64,000 nt of DNA from Elephas maximus indicus (lineage: Eukaryota; Chordata; Mammalia; Proboscidea; Elephantidae): the NCBI RefSeq assembly GCF_024166365.1, contig NC_064830.1, forward strand, positions 90,636,968-90,700,967, given 5' to 3'. Shown here piece by piece: positions 28,643-40,183 of this stretch. The position numbers and the translations under genes were made by a program. Numbering within the stretch: the first letter of the stretch is position 1; each line of letters opens with the position of its first letter. Under the pieces are notes generated by a model, which did not search any database, had not been told where the DNA came from, and was given only the letters and a program-made list of their open reading frames with translations.

Positions 28643-29497
28643 CTTATTCATATTGAAACATTGAGTACTAAGCCTAATTTTAAGTTTATATGCTTTTGCT
28701 TCCTATAGTTATATGTTACAGAGAGGCTATAACTTCAGGTCTGTTAATGAATGTTTATTTTTGCTACTTTGATGAGTTGTACTAATAATGGGTATGTGTG
28801 ACTACAGAAAGTTGTGTTATGTGAATTTATGAACCTTACTAGTCTACTAAAAAAGCTGATGTGGGACATCTAGTTCATACTTACCCACTCCTTTAGTGTT
28901 CTCTGTGAAATTGAACTAGATTAGTTTCTTAAAAGTTATACTATATGTTAGCGGTTGAGACCATACTTAGGAGAAACAGCTTCAGAGAAATATTACTGTA
29001 CATGCTTGTGTTTCTTAAGGAAAAGGGGTAGCTTTTCTTAAAGCAATAACTCTCAGAGTTTTGTGTGTTTCTTTATCTCCAAATGCCTTTGTACTCTTCC
29101 AATTTATTGAGGACCTTAGAGAGTTTGTGTGTACATTGGGGCAGGAGGGATAACTATCAACATTAACCATATCAGAAATTGAAATTGAAATATGTTTAAT
29201 TAAAATGCTCATCTATTGAATCTTTTGAAGATAGCGCCACGAATGCTTTTGCATGTTAAATAACGCCTTAATGATATTCTGAAATTAGTTCTGACCTCAT
29301 AGAATCCCTGAGATTGGTCCTAAAATAAAGTGCCAGTTTGTTTCAGAACGTCAAAGAGCATAATCAAGGACAAAACTTGGAAATAAATTGTATTTGTTTG
29401 GGTTTATAATATTGGTCGGAAAACCTATGACGTGTTAAAAATACTAGCCAAGTTTGCTCAATTTTGATGATCTTGTTTCCTTGGTTTAATGTTTGTT
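28643..29497. other. Intergenic, AT-rich, unassigned
   Basis: No gene and no named repeat. AT-rich text with scattered short frames; possibly old retroviral sequence, but I cannot support this. Confidence 0.35.
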
Positions 29498-29507
29498 GTC
29501 TTCACCT

Positions 29508-29647
29508 ACAATATGAAAAGTTTCTTTTTTTTCCTGTGTAATCGCCTAGATAGCAAAAGATTGTGTCTTACCAGAATAATTTTCTACGCTTTATGTTAAC
29601 TTTATTATGCTCTCAATTATTATTAAAAAAAAAAAAAAAAGAAAAAG
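29508..29647 (+). repeat. A-tailed retroposed segment of unknown origin
   Basis: About 115 nt followed by an A-run (29624-29646), flanked by gtcttcacct at 29498-29507 and 29648-29657. It looks like a short RNA-derived insertion; the source was not recognised. Confidence 0.5.
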
Positions 29648-30045
29648 GTCTTCACCTGTGGAAGAATTAAGATTATTTACAACTTTGGTCTATTCTATAC
29701 TTACTTTTACATGTCTTATTGTGATTTTCAAATGGAGCCAAGTATAGTTTCTTTTTTTGAACATTTTATTGTGCTTTAGGTAAAAGTTTACATAGTAAAT
29801 TAGTTTCCCATCCAATAGTTCATACACAAATTTTTCCCTGACATTGGTTGCAATCTCTGCAATGTGTCAGCAATTTCCCCATCCCATTTCTATCCTGGCT
29901 CCCCATTTCCATTCATCAGGTTTCCCTGGCCCTTCCTGCCTTCTCATCTCTGCCTTTGGACAAATGTTGCCCTTTTGGTCCCTTATAGTTGATTGTTCTA
30001 TGGAGCATGTTTCTCACTGGTGTCACTATTATTATTATTATTTTA

Positions 30046-30199
30046 TACCCATTGCTGTAGACTCAATTTCAACTCATAGCGACCGTATAGGTCAGAGTAG
30101 AACTGCCCCACAGGGTTTCCAAGAAGCGCCTGGTGGATTTGAACTGCCGACCTCTTGGTTAGTAGCCATAGCACTTAACCACTATGTCACCAGGGCTTC
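30046..30199 (-). repeat. AfroSINE-type SINE inside L1
   Basis: 'cattgctgtagactcaatttc' to 'tatgtcaccagggcttc', minus orientation, next to an (ATT)n tract. Confidence 0.88.
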
Positions 30200-31078
30200 T
30201 TAATTTTTTATAGGCCTATGTATTGTTTGGCTGAAAGGTGATCTCCGGGAGTGGCTTCAGTTCTGGGATAGAAGGGTGTCCTAGAGCTATAGTCTTGGTG
30301 GTTCCTCCGGGCTCTATCAGACCAGTAAGTTTTGCCCTTTTTATGGATTTGAATTTTGTTCTACGTTTTTGTCCCACTCTAACTGAGACCTTCTATTGTG
30401 TTCCTGGTCAGGGTGGTCGGTAGTGGTAGCCGGGCAACATCTAGTTCTTTTGGTCTCAGGCTAGTGGCGGCTGTGGTTCATGTGGGCCATTAGTCCTTTG
30501 GACTAATTGCTTCCTTGAGTCTTTTGGTTTTCTTCACTCTCCTTTGCTCCAGATGGGAAGAGGCCAATAGTTGTATTTTAGATGTTCACTGGATAGCTTT
30601 TAACACCTCAGATGCGACTAGCCACATAGAATATTATCTTTATGAACTATGCTATGCCTATTGACCTAGAGGTCCCAGAAGACCACGGTCCTTAGCCTTG
30701 AAGCCCAGTAACTCAGCCTCTCAACATGTTTGGTTATATCTAACTGTGCCCCTATGTGCTCTATTATATGTATGAGTAGACATGTAAAAAAAAAATGTAG
30801 CACATATAAATATGTATATGGAAATATGCACAACCATACCTATATATTTGTGTGGGTGTTCTCCCATAGGACCTCCCACACTTGTTTAGTATACATATCT
30901 ACCAATGTGGCCACTTGTAAATTATTCTTTGTTATTGCTGTTGTTACAGGATTGTATATGCTATATACTATTTATCATAAAAAAAAATTTATCATAGTTG
31001 CTCTTTATTCTTTCTTACCACTCAGTGTCTTCCTTTGCCTTCGTCACTTTGTGCCGACTTCCCCCATATTTTGTATTG

Positions 31079-31138
31079 CCTATAGGGTCGCTATGAGTTG
31101 AAATTAACTCCATGGTACTGGTTTTGGTTTGGGTTTTT
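31079..31138 (+). repeat. AfroSINE-type SINE tail only
   Basis: Only the 3' end, 'tatagggtcgctatgagttg' and on to the (GGTTT)n tail, is present. Confidence 0.75.
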
Positions 31139-31235
31139 TGTTCCCTTCACCAAAATTAACATTTGTCTACTACCTAGTTAGTGGTTCTCCCTCCCTCCCC
31201 CTCCTATTCCTGGTAACCATCAAAGAATGTTATGA

Positions 31236-32046
31236 CCTTAAGCGTTCAAATTTCCTGACAATTTTTAATATTTTACCCTCCCAAAACCTAATTCTAAATG
31301 GTATCTTTTATACCTAAAACCTTGTTCTTCGGGGCTTCCTAGAGGGCCCTGAAAAGTCATAAAAGAATTGTTCCTGCTTTATAAGTGCTAGAAATAATTG
31401 TTTATTTGATGTGTTTCTATTTATGAGCTGCATGGGAAAAGTTGTTAAATAAGAAGAGATGCTTAGCCTTCCCTAGGTTAAATTCGTATGGGTGAAATAT
31501 TTTAGAAATGGGATACTGTAAGGGAAGTTCCTAGAGATTTGACCATGTTCTTATTGTCCATTATATGTTTCTATTTATCAGCATCTTTGAGTCATCTCAT
31601 ATTAGACAACCAAAGTAAAGTACAGTATTATCAGTTATAACTTCAGTTCTTTTCAAGATGTTAACTTGATTACGACTTTATTTCTCTGATTTGAATCTAG
31701 CATCATCATCCAGGCCAGAGGTTTCCAAGTGGGGATTCACATCATTTTAATAGTAATATTCAAATGTTTAGAAACTTGACAATCTGGGTATATTAATATT
31801 ATATTATATCTGAGGATTATTATATGTTATATGTACAGTTCTTTTCTAAGGATTATGCTGATCCATTTTCATAAATTAGACGTAATCTCCATTCTTCTTT
31901 GAAAATAGGATTAATCATTATTTTTAGAGATACTTTGTCTAAAATTTTTTTTTAATTAACTTTGTTTTATATTCTACAGAAATGAATTTTCATAGGCTCT
32001 TTCACTTTTAAACATTATTAGTATTAAGGTAGCCATGGCTATTTTT
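31236..32046. other. Intergenic, possible retroviral remnant
   Basis: No named repeat. It is continuous with 33781 onwards once the L1 at 32047 is set aside. Short broken frames only; a retroviral origin is a guess from its place next to the env relic. Confidence 0.3.
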
Positions 32047-33767
32047 TTTAATTGTGTTTTAAGTCAAAGCTTACAAATCAAGTCAGTCTCTCATAAAAAA
32101 ACTTAAACGCATAATTTGCTAGGTGCTCCTAGCTGCTCTTTCCCTAATGAAACAGCACACCCCTCCTCTCTACCCTGTATTCCCCGTGTCCATTCAATCA
32201 GCTCCTGTCTTCCTCTGCCTTTTCATCTCACCTTCAAACAGGAGCTGCCCACATAGTCTCATGTGTCTACTTGAGCCAAGAAGCTCACTCCTCACCAATA
32301 TCATTTTCTGTCTTATAGTCCAGTCCAATCCCTGTGTGAAGAGTTGGCTTCGGGAATGGTTCCAGTCTTGGGCTAACAAAGCATCTGGGGACCATGACCT
32401 GTGGGGTTCCTCTAGTCTCAGTCAGACCATTAAGTCTGGTCTTTTTACTAGAATTTGAGGTCTGCATCCCACTGTTCTCCTACTCCATCAGGGATTCTGT
32501 GTTATGTTCCCTGTCAGGGCAGTCATCAGTGGTAGCCAGGCACCATCTAATTCTTCTGGTCTCAGGCTGATGTAGTCTTTGATTTATGTGGCCCTTTCTC
32601 TCTCTTGGGCTCATCTCTACCTTTGGTGTTCTTCATTCTCCTTTGCTCCAGGTGGATTGAGAACAATTGATACATCTTAAATGGCCGCTTGCTAGCGTTG
32701 AAGACCCCAGACACCACTCACCAAAGTGGGATATAAAATGTTTTCTTAATATACTTTGTTATGCCAATTGACCTTGATGTCCCCTGAAACCATGGTCCCC
32801 AAACCCCCGTCCCTGCTACTCTGGCCTTCTAAGTGTTCAGCTGCATTCAGGAAACTTCTTTGTTCTTGGTCTAGTCCAGTTGTGCTGACCTCTCCTGTAT
32901 TGTAAGTTGTCTTTCCCTTCACCTAAAATAGATCTTGTCTACTATAGGATTAGTGAATATCGTTCTCCCTCCCTCCCCACCCTCCTACCATCAAAGAATA
33001 TTTTCTTCTGTTTTTGAATTGTTTCTTGAGTTCTTATAATAACGATCTCACGCAATGCTGTCCTTTTGCAACCGACTAATTTCACTCAGCATAATGCCTT
33101 CCACATTCCTCCATGTTATATTTCACGGATTCATCATTGTTCTTAATCTTTGCATAGTATTCCATTATGTGAATATACCATAATTTATTCATTCATTCAT
33201 CTGCGGATGGGCACCTTGGTTGCTTCCATCTTATTGCTATTGTAAACAGTGCTGCAATAAACATGGGTGTGCATATATCTGTTCATGCAAAGGCTCTTAT
33301 TTCTCTAGGATGTATTCGAAGGAGTGAAATTGCTGGATTGTATGGTAGTTCTGGAAATCTTCGTGGTGTAGTGGTTAAGTGATATGGCTGCTAACCAAAA
33401 GGTTGGCAGTTTGAATACACCAGGTGTTCCTTGGAAACTCTATGGGGAAGTTCTACTCTGTTCTATAGGGTCACTATGAGTCGGAATAGACTCAATGGCA
33501 ATGGGTTTGGTTTTCTATGGTAGTTCTATTTCTAGCCTTTTAAGGAGCATCAGACAGATTTCCAAGGTGGTTGTACCATTTTACATCCCCACCAGCAGTT
33601 TATAAGTGTTCCAGTCTCTCCACAACCTCTCCAACATTTATTATTTTGTATTTTTTGGATATTAGCCAGCCTTGTTGGGGTGAGATGGTATCTCATTGTA
33701 GTTTTGGTTTACATTTCTGTAATGGCTAATGATCGTGAGAATTTCCTCATGTATCTGTTAGCTGAAG
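32047..33767 (-). mobile_element. 5'-truncated L1 with target duplication
   Basis: L1 3' UTR and the end of ORF2 on the minus strand. Flanks catggctattttt (32034-32046) and catggctactttt (33768-33780) mark the insertion. A SINE lies inside at 33353-33515. Confidence 0.92.
33353..33515 (+). repeat. AfroSINE-type SINE inside L1
   Basis: Inserted in the L1 ORF2 end; flanks tatggtagttct at 33341-33352 and 33516-33527 are identical. Confidence 0.94.
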
Positions 33768-33780
33768 CATGGCTACTTTT

Positions 33781-34319
33781 AAGTTCTTATCATCTACAGA
33801 TAGTTTTTACTTTGATGGTGTCCTGAAAGTGCTTGCAATAAGCCACAGACCAGAGCATTTTTACAAAAAGGGACTGTATCAGAGACCCATGGAAAGGACT
33901 TCCAGATATTTGGGCATGGACTTCTGAATGACACTTCTTATACCACCGGACTGAATCAAGATTTCCAGAACTCTTGTGGAGAAGCTGATGGGTTCACAAG
34001 ACTGATAACCCAGGATTGAGTGGGACAGAAGTTAATTCCATACGACTGAGTGGACTAAAGGATTATTTGGATTAATAATATGGAATAGTAATATGTATGG
34101 AATACTGCTGATGTTTTGATATTCTATTTTATGGATATAAGAAACTTCTTTCTCTTTTCTCCTAAACTGTCTATAACTTACAATGACTATCTAATAGACT
34201 AATATTTAATAGACTATTTAATAGTCTATTAAATAGTCATTGTAAGTTATAGCTGCTTATGCAAACAAAAATGAAACATTTATCTTTCCTCCCACTTGAT
34301 CCCTCCAGAACTGGCAAAC
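33781..34319. other. Possible retroviral remnant with a palindrome
   Basis: Unassigned sequence upstream of the env relic. Contains a 20-bp perfect inverted repeat (34171-34190 and 34233-34252). Confidence 0.35.
34171..34252. repeat. 20-bp perfect inverted repeat with 42-bp centre
   Basis: ctataacttacaatgactat at 34171-34190 is the exact reverse complement of 34233-34252. The centre contains a second near-palindrome (aatagactat / atagtctatt, 34208-34230). Confidence 0.9.
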
Positions 34320-34382
34320 ATTTTTTTTTTTAATTTTTTATTGTACTGTAGATGAAGTTTTATAGAACAAACTAGCTCCTCA
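34320..34382 (-). mobile_element. Ultra-short L1 3' end insertion
   Basis: About 60 nt of L1 3' end with its A-tail (T-run on plus). Flanks agaactggcaaac (34307-34319) and agaactggaaaac (34383-34395) are a near-exact target duplication. Confidence 0.82.
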
Positions 34383-35583
34383 AGAACTGGAAAACTCCTA
34401 ATGATTATTCTAATTTTTATGGCAACATAATTATTTACATAAGTTCAATAAGAATCTGTCCTCCTTGTTAACAGAGCATAATTGGAAATCTTGGTTATAT
34501 AACCAGGCCTTGACTGGAGGCCCATATTTAAGAATGGTGCTCAAAGAATCAGGTATGACCAGATATTTTAAAGGAACTAAGATTGACTTTATAAAGCTGA
34601 AGATTACAAAACTCTCCTAGGAAATCTAACCTGGTACCTGATTTACAAGATTCCCAGCCTTGCAGGTGAGTAAGGAAGTTCACTTCCTGGCAGGCCCAGA
34701 AGACTTATTATATTTTGGAACCTTGAAAAGAGCGGAATTTACCCAAATCTGTGGGTACTATAGGTGAGATCTAGTGGTAAATTCTTGGCTTGGCTTCTTG
34801 GCCTTAAGAGGCTTTTACAATTTTAATCCGAAGTTTCTTATGAAAACTTCCAGCGAAGCAGATTTAACAGGCTATGTGATAAATTACCATTCTTGCTGCA
34901 CCTATGTCAATCATAACGAACAGCTATATTTTAAATCAAGAGAAAATTTGTTTTGAGATTGTCTTTCGATTGACCGGAGGGTGACCATAAAGAGAAAGTT
35001 TATGTGTCAGTAGAAAATTATGGCAAGCCGTTGTGGGCTATCAAATTCTGGTTCTGTTCATGGTCTTTCTTACATCTTTCTGTAAACTACAGAAAACCAA
35101 TGGTTTTGTTTTCTACTTGTAGATTGGACTGGTTATTGTTACATAGGTTATGCTATTTTCTATGTATCTATGCATCATCAATTACCCAAAGGGAAAATTA
35201 GAAATATGAGAGAGACTAAGACTGATAGTGATCGTGAACAGGCCATCAAACAGCTATCAAATGAAGGTTTATTGACAAAAGGAGCATTAATTAGCTGTAC
35301 TGTAGAAGCCATAGTACCCTTAGTTCCTGGAATTGGTTTAACCTATGTAGAAAAAGATATGTTAAGGTTGCAAATGATGGTAGACAAGGTGGTTCTAGAC
35401 TTAGATAGTTAGCTCTGTTAATAATCTAGGTGATGCTATATTCTCTCTCTCTCTCTGCAGCACAGATAATGACATTACAAAATAGATTTGCTCTTAATTA
35501 TTTAATTACTTCCCAAGGAAGAGTTTGTGCTTTGGTAAAAGAATATTGTTGTGTATATATTAATGACACCTAAATGAAAGTAT

Positions 35584-35750
35584 GAAAACCCTGGTGGTTT
35601 AGTGGTTAAGAGCTACAGCTGCTAACCAAAAGGTCAGCAGTTCAAATCCACCATGGCTCCTTGGAAACCCTATGGGGCAGTTCTACTCTGTTCTATAAGG
35701 TCGCTATGAGTCAGCATCGACTTGATGGCAATGGTTTTTTTTTTTTTTTT
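35584..35750 (+). repeat. AfroSINE-type SINE inserted in the env relic
   Basis: Complete plus-strand copy. Flanks aatgaaagtat (35573-35583) and aatggaggtat (35751-35761) form an 11-bp duplication with two differences. Confidence 0.92.
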
Positions 35751-36182
35751 AATGGAGGTATATTGAGATATAATTTTGGCAAAAACTAAAGCTAGAGATG
35801 CAATGCATGGCTCAGATGCTCCTCTTGAATCTTCTTGGGATTTGTTCTTATGGTTAGGAAATTTGGGTTTGTGCACTAGATAAGCCTCTCAGACTGTTGA
35901 CTTATGCATTCGTCTCATTTCGATCCTTTACATTATTATTATTATTAAGCTACTAAGCTGTTTAGTGTCTGGGGTCTTAAAATCTCATGAGCTGCCATCT
36001 AAGGCAAAGGAAATAATCATTTTCTGACTGTGGAAGAAAAGAAGCTAAGGAACCAACAGAAATGATGTATGTTACACTAAAGGTATCTCATAATGTGATA
36101 CCTATGGTTACTGAGACAGGAAGAACTTAGATGGTGCCTGGCCAATACTTCGTTGATCAAAGATTCTAATCAAATCATGATC

Positions 36183-36195
36183 AAAAGGAGGAAGA
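36183..36195 (+). promoter_or_regulatory. Polypurine tract-like site of the retroviral relic
   Basis: aaaaggaggaaga lies directly before a TG that may start the 3' LTR. In retroviruses this tract primes plus-strand DNA. Confidence 0.5.
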
Positions 36196-36198
36196 TAT

Positions 36199-36720
36199 TG
36201 TGAAAAAGTTTAAAGATAGACATTTTATTTTGATTTCAATAGGTTTTCTGTCACTCATGAGCCGTACTTACCTGACCCCAAACTTGCCTGCAGTTTTTCT
36301 GGTTTGCTTTTCACCCAAAACTGCTAATTAACTTTGCAGCATTGTTAAACTTCTTTTTTTTTTTTTCCAGCTTGAAGGGAGCAGCCAATAACAAACCTAT
36401 TACCTTGTGATTTAATGGAAAAGGTTGTGCTTCCTTAATTTTAATTTCAAGAGGCCTCATAGCTACAAATATGTCAAGGGCCAAATTTTCAGGAGTTATT
36501 TTCTAACGCTAACTCAGTAACCATTAAATACTTTGTCACCATGGAAACTTGAACTGATTAAGCAAAAAACATTTAAGGTTGTGAAATCAACAATCCTCGG
36601 GAGTGGCTTTTTTTTTTTTTAATCTTCTTTCAGGGAGATCCACACAGGCTCCTCCAATTCGCAGATTGTTTTTTAAATCATAAAGCAATCAAATATTGGG
36701 TTATTATTTTGAGCTAATTC
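36199..36720 (+). mobile_element. Possible 3' LTR of the retroviral relic
   Basis: Begins TGTGAAAAAG just after the polypurine tract. The end is not clear, no target duplication was found, and the family is unknown. Confidence 0.4.
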
Positions 36721-37581
36721 AAAAGTTTATTTATTTATTTATTTATTACAATTGTAACTAGCCTACTTTGAGCCATTAGTTTCTAGAAACAAATAATCTC
36801 CCTGCATGTTTACAAACTGTTCAAAATAAACTCCACATTCTAATTTTTTAGTGTTTCGATTATTTTTAACAAGACAATTGCTGAATATGTGTTGAGTAAA
36901 TGCATGGACAAATGAATGAACAGGCTTGTGCTTTCCAGCTTCCCATTCTTTTTGTGTTTTCTACTGGAAGCCAGAGCTCATAAAAATCCACCTACTTACA
37001 CCTCAACACATTTTGTCAAGACCAGATAGTATCTAGGTGGTCTAGTTAAAGTCACATTTTCTAAATCCTCTGGCCCAGCAACTGTGATAAATAAATAAAT
37101 AAAGCTATTTCCTCTCCACTTCCTCTGTGGGCACAGACTTTGAAGAATAATCATTGAAATAGTTTCCCTTATCTGCCTCCATCCCCCACTGCCCCTTCCA
37201 ACGCCAAGATCCTCAGTTTCTGGGCTGAGTGAAGATGAATTGAATGTATTGGTTGCCAGGTTCTGCCATACATACCTTTGCCTCTCAAGTGGAAAAATTC
37301 TGCTACCAAGCCAAACCCAAGATATAAAAACTGAGTGTGATGACCCAGCCTTTCTTCTCTCTCTTAAATTTTCCTTCCTCTAATTCACACAGGTCTCTCC
37401 ACCCTATCCCTTCCCAGGCACAGCCCACCTGGAACAAATTCTCTGCTGAGACACTGGATGTCAGCTCTCTAGCTCTCTCTTCTCCTTCAAAGAGATTAAG
37501 ATGAAATCATTCTATAGTTGCAAGATTCTGTCTATACCCTTCACAAATTCTTTCTATTGGGTTGACACCAAATTCTAACTG
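36720..37581. other. Intergenic, (TTTA)n and unassigned
   Basis: A TTTA tract at 36726-36748, an L2-like tail near 36880-36920, an ATAA tract near 37086-37104; nothing coding. Confidence 0.45.
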
Positions 37582-37735
37582 CTAAAACCCTGATGGCATA
37601 ATGGTTAAGAGCTACGGCTGCTAACCAAAAGGTCGACAATTTGAACCCACCATGAGCCCCTTGGAAACCTTATGGGGCAGTTCTACTCTGTCCTATGGGA
37701 TCACTCTCAGAATCATCTCAATGGCAACGAGTTTT
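37582..37735 (+). repeat. AfroSINE-type SINE
   Basis: Plus copy, 'aaaaccctgatggcataatgg' head, tail shortened at 'catctcaatggcaacgag'. It lies next to an LTR-like stretch (37741-38085) with AATAAA near 38022. Confidence 0.88.
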
Positions 37736-38099
37736 TTCTAGTTTAAAGGCTCACAATTGCCCCCTTCTCTGGAGAATTGTCAACAATGGGCCAGGAAAGG
37801 TCTCTATTCCTGGGATAAGAAGGGTAGAAGAGTGGCCAGTGATCAGTGACTGCCTGGCAGATTCTGGCCTCAAAGTAGCATCCATTCTGTGGTGCAATTC
37901 ATGTTCCAGAGCTCCCCATGGGATCAGGCTGAAGCTAGGCTCCAGTAGAGACCTCATTCTTGCTGAGTTTCTTTCCCTGCTCTATCCTGCTTCCCTCTTC
38001 CCCTGCTCTGTGTCCACTTCAATAAATTGCCTGCACCTAAATCCCAGTTTCAGACTCTGCTTCTAGGAAACCAAATCTAAGGTGACTGTCCTTCTAAAG

Positions 38100-38320
38100 A
38101 ACTTCCCACCCCTTCCAGCCTTTGGCCCAATGACTAGTTTGTTTTCTTTACAGCCTTTATCACTATCTAAAAAAAAATATCCTGGTTATTTCCTTGCCCT
38201 GGCTACAATGTCAGACCCTTAAGGGCAAGGATTGCCTGTTTTTGTTCACTGAGATTGGAATTGTGCCTGGCACAGAGTAGGGCTCAATGGTATTTGTTAA
38301 ATGAACAAATGAATGAGGCT
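38100..38320 (+). repeat. L2 3' end
   Basis: 'cccttaagggcaaggattg', 'gtgcctggcacagagtagg' and 'aacaaatgaatgag' are L2 tail sequence. Confidence 0.75.
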
Positions 38321-38575
38321 TATCTTGCAGACATATCAAGGGAACCTATTCCCTTTGCATTGATCTTACTCTGTTTTTTATAGGCCACTTTTTACAACAG
38401 CTAAATCTTATACAAACTTGGAAAGGGTAAGGGAGTATATGTATGTGTGCGTGTGGCGGGGAGAGGGAGCAGGGATGCTGGAATGCCCTTTTTTTGGGGG
38501 GGGGGGGTGGGTTCTGCAGGCCCCAGTCAGAGTCTATAACAGTTTACCATTTTTTCCTCATGTTGCTTAAACATA

Positions 38576-38675
38576 GAGTCCCTGGGTAGTGCAAACATTT
38601 AAGGAGCATAGCTCTACTCTGACACACATGGGGTTGCCAATGACTAGAAATCAATTTGACAGCAACTAGTTTTTG
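38576..38675 (+). repeat. AfroSINE-type SINE, internally deleted
   Basis: 'agtccctgggtagtgcaaac' head joined to 'ggggttgccaatgactagaa' tail. Confidence 0.75.
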
Positions 38676-38762
38676 GCTTATGCACAGGTTGCCTATTCCA
38701 GCTTACTGCATGCTTAGGCAGGGTGGCTTTAGGGAATGAAGGGTGATATTTATGCTGGGATC

Positions 38763-38918
38763 CAAAACCAAATCTGTTGCCAATTCTGACTCATAGCGAC
38801 TCTATAGGACAGAGTGGAACTGCCCCGTTTGGTTTCCAAGGAGCACCTGGTGGATTTGAACTGCTGCCTTTTTTGGTTAGCAGCCATGGCCCTTAACCAC
38901 TAAGCCATCAGGGTTTCC
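38763..38918 (-). repeat. AfroSINE-type SINE
   Basis: Minus copy, 'gactcatagcgactctatag' core to 'aagccatcagggtttcc'. Confidence 0.9.
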
Positions 38919-39130
38919 TTTGTAAACCAGAACCCATGGTTACCCTGTGCTTAAGGCATCCTCAGAGTTTGGGTAACAACAAAACAAAAATGTTTTTTGA
39001 AAGAATGTAACATTTTCAAAGAAATAACAAAGTAGTCACTGGGAGGAAAACCAGAACTTCATGGACCTTTCTTCCATTTACTTTTTAAAATTTAGAATTG
39101 TCTTTATTTTGAATCACAAACTGAGCGGCT

Positions 39131-39148
39131 GGGGGGGGGGGGCGGGGA
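39131..39148 (+). repeat. G-rich tract
   Basis: A long G-run interrupted by one C; a second one lies at about 38498-38510. Both could fold as G-quadruplexes, or may just be slippage tracts. Confidence 0.6.
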
Positions 39149-39351
39149 GGTAGGCAGAAATGGCAGTCTTTTCAGGTTTGTGGTTCTCATGGCCTAAATA
39201 GTGTGTTTTAGGTGGAATTGTTCTGTTGTCTATGGTTCCTTTTTTTTTTTTTGTAGTAATAATAGCCTCTGACGTTTATTGAGAACTTTATTATTTCAAA
39301 CATTTTATGCACATTATTGCATTTGATCTTCATGATAACATATTATGTATT

Positions 39352-40175
39352 ACTTTTTTCCTTTGGTTTTCTTGAGAATATACATAGCAAGACTTACACC
39401 AATTTAACAGTTTCTATATGTCCCATTTAGTGACATTCATTACATTTTTCAAGTTGTGTAACCATTCTCACCCTCCTCCCCCATTAACATAAATTCACTG
39501 CCCCCTCAGGTTCCTATCTAATCTTTCAAGTTGCTGTTGACAATTTGATCTCATGTAGTTAGTTCTTAAAAGAGCATAAAAGCTCAAGGCAGATTTTTTT
39601 ACTAGTTAAGCTAAATTATTGTTTGGTTTTAAGAAGACTTCAGGTGATATTTTTGGCTTAGGGTTTAAAGATTACCTCAGGGCAATACTTTCAGAGGTTC
39701 ATCCAACTTTCATGGCTCCAGGAAGTCTGGAGTCCAGGAGAATTTGAAGTTCTGTTCCGCATTTTTTCCCCTTTTGATCAGGATTCTTCTATAGAATCTT
39801 TGATCAAAATGTTCAGTAATGGTAGCCAGGCATCATCCAGTTCTCCTGGCCTCATGGCAAAGGAGGTAGTTGTTCATGGGGAGACAACTACCAGCATATT
39901 GCATGTGCTCCTTCTGTTACTGGCACTCTTTCTTCCTCTGTTGACTAGAGATCAATTGTTGCGTCGTGGATGGCCGATTGGAAGCTTTTAACACCCCAGA
40001 CAGTACACAACCAACTAGGCGGTAGAACAGAAGCACTAAACATGTTATTAGGCCAATTAGCTGGGATGTCCCATGAAACCATGACCCTAAGCCTCCAAAT
40101 CAAGAAACCAGATCCTATGAGGATTTTGGTTGTACATAAGCAGATACTCTTTGTGTGTGTGTGTGTGTGTGTGTA
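39352..40175 (-). repeat. Unidentified repeat family, copy 1
   Basis: About 820 bp with its A-rich (3') side at 39352 if read on the minus strand. The text 'tctggagtccaggagaattt' and 'ccatgaaaccatgaccctaa' recurs in copy 2 and, reversed, near 60000-60480. A TG repeat (40150-40173) lies at its far end. Confidence 0.75.
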
Positions 40176-40183
40176 TGTCATAT

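Larger units (their letters stand above)
29757..31235 (-). mobile_element. L1 3' end, with SINE pieces inside
   Basis: Begins cattttattgtgctttagg and carries the long L1 3' UTR, up to 'accatcaaagaatgtt'. SINEs lie at 30046-30199 and 31079-31138. Confidence 0.85.
34396..36198 (+). mobile_element. Endogenous retrovirus env relic (surface end and transmembrane subunit)
   Basis: Plus-strand remnant of a retroviral envelope gene. The strongest sign is a CX6CC motif (codons 35526-35552) after a short LQNR-like stretch (about 35473-35487), the disulfide and immunosuppressive-like region of the transmembrane subunit. Upstream, 35170-35409 reads for 80 codons in another frame before a stop at 35410. 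A second stop lies at 35571-35573, just before a SINE insertion, and a Trp-rich stretch at 35826-35880, ending in a stop, fits the membrane-proximal part. A purine-rich tract (36183-36195) precedes a possible LTR. Frameshifts, stops, a CT repeat (35442-35456) and insertions show it is dead. The retrovirus group was not identified; gag and pol were not seen. Confidence 0.72.
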
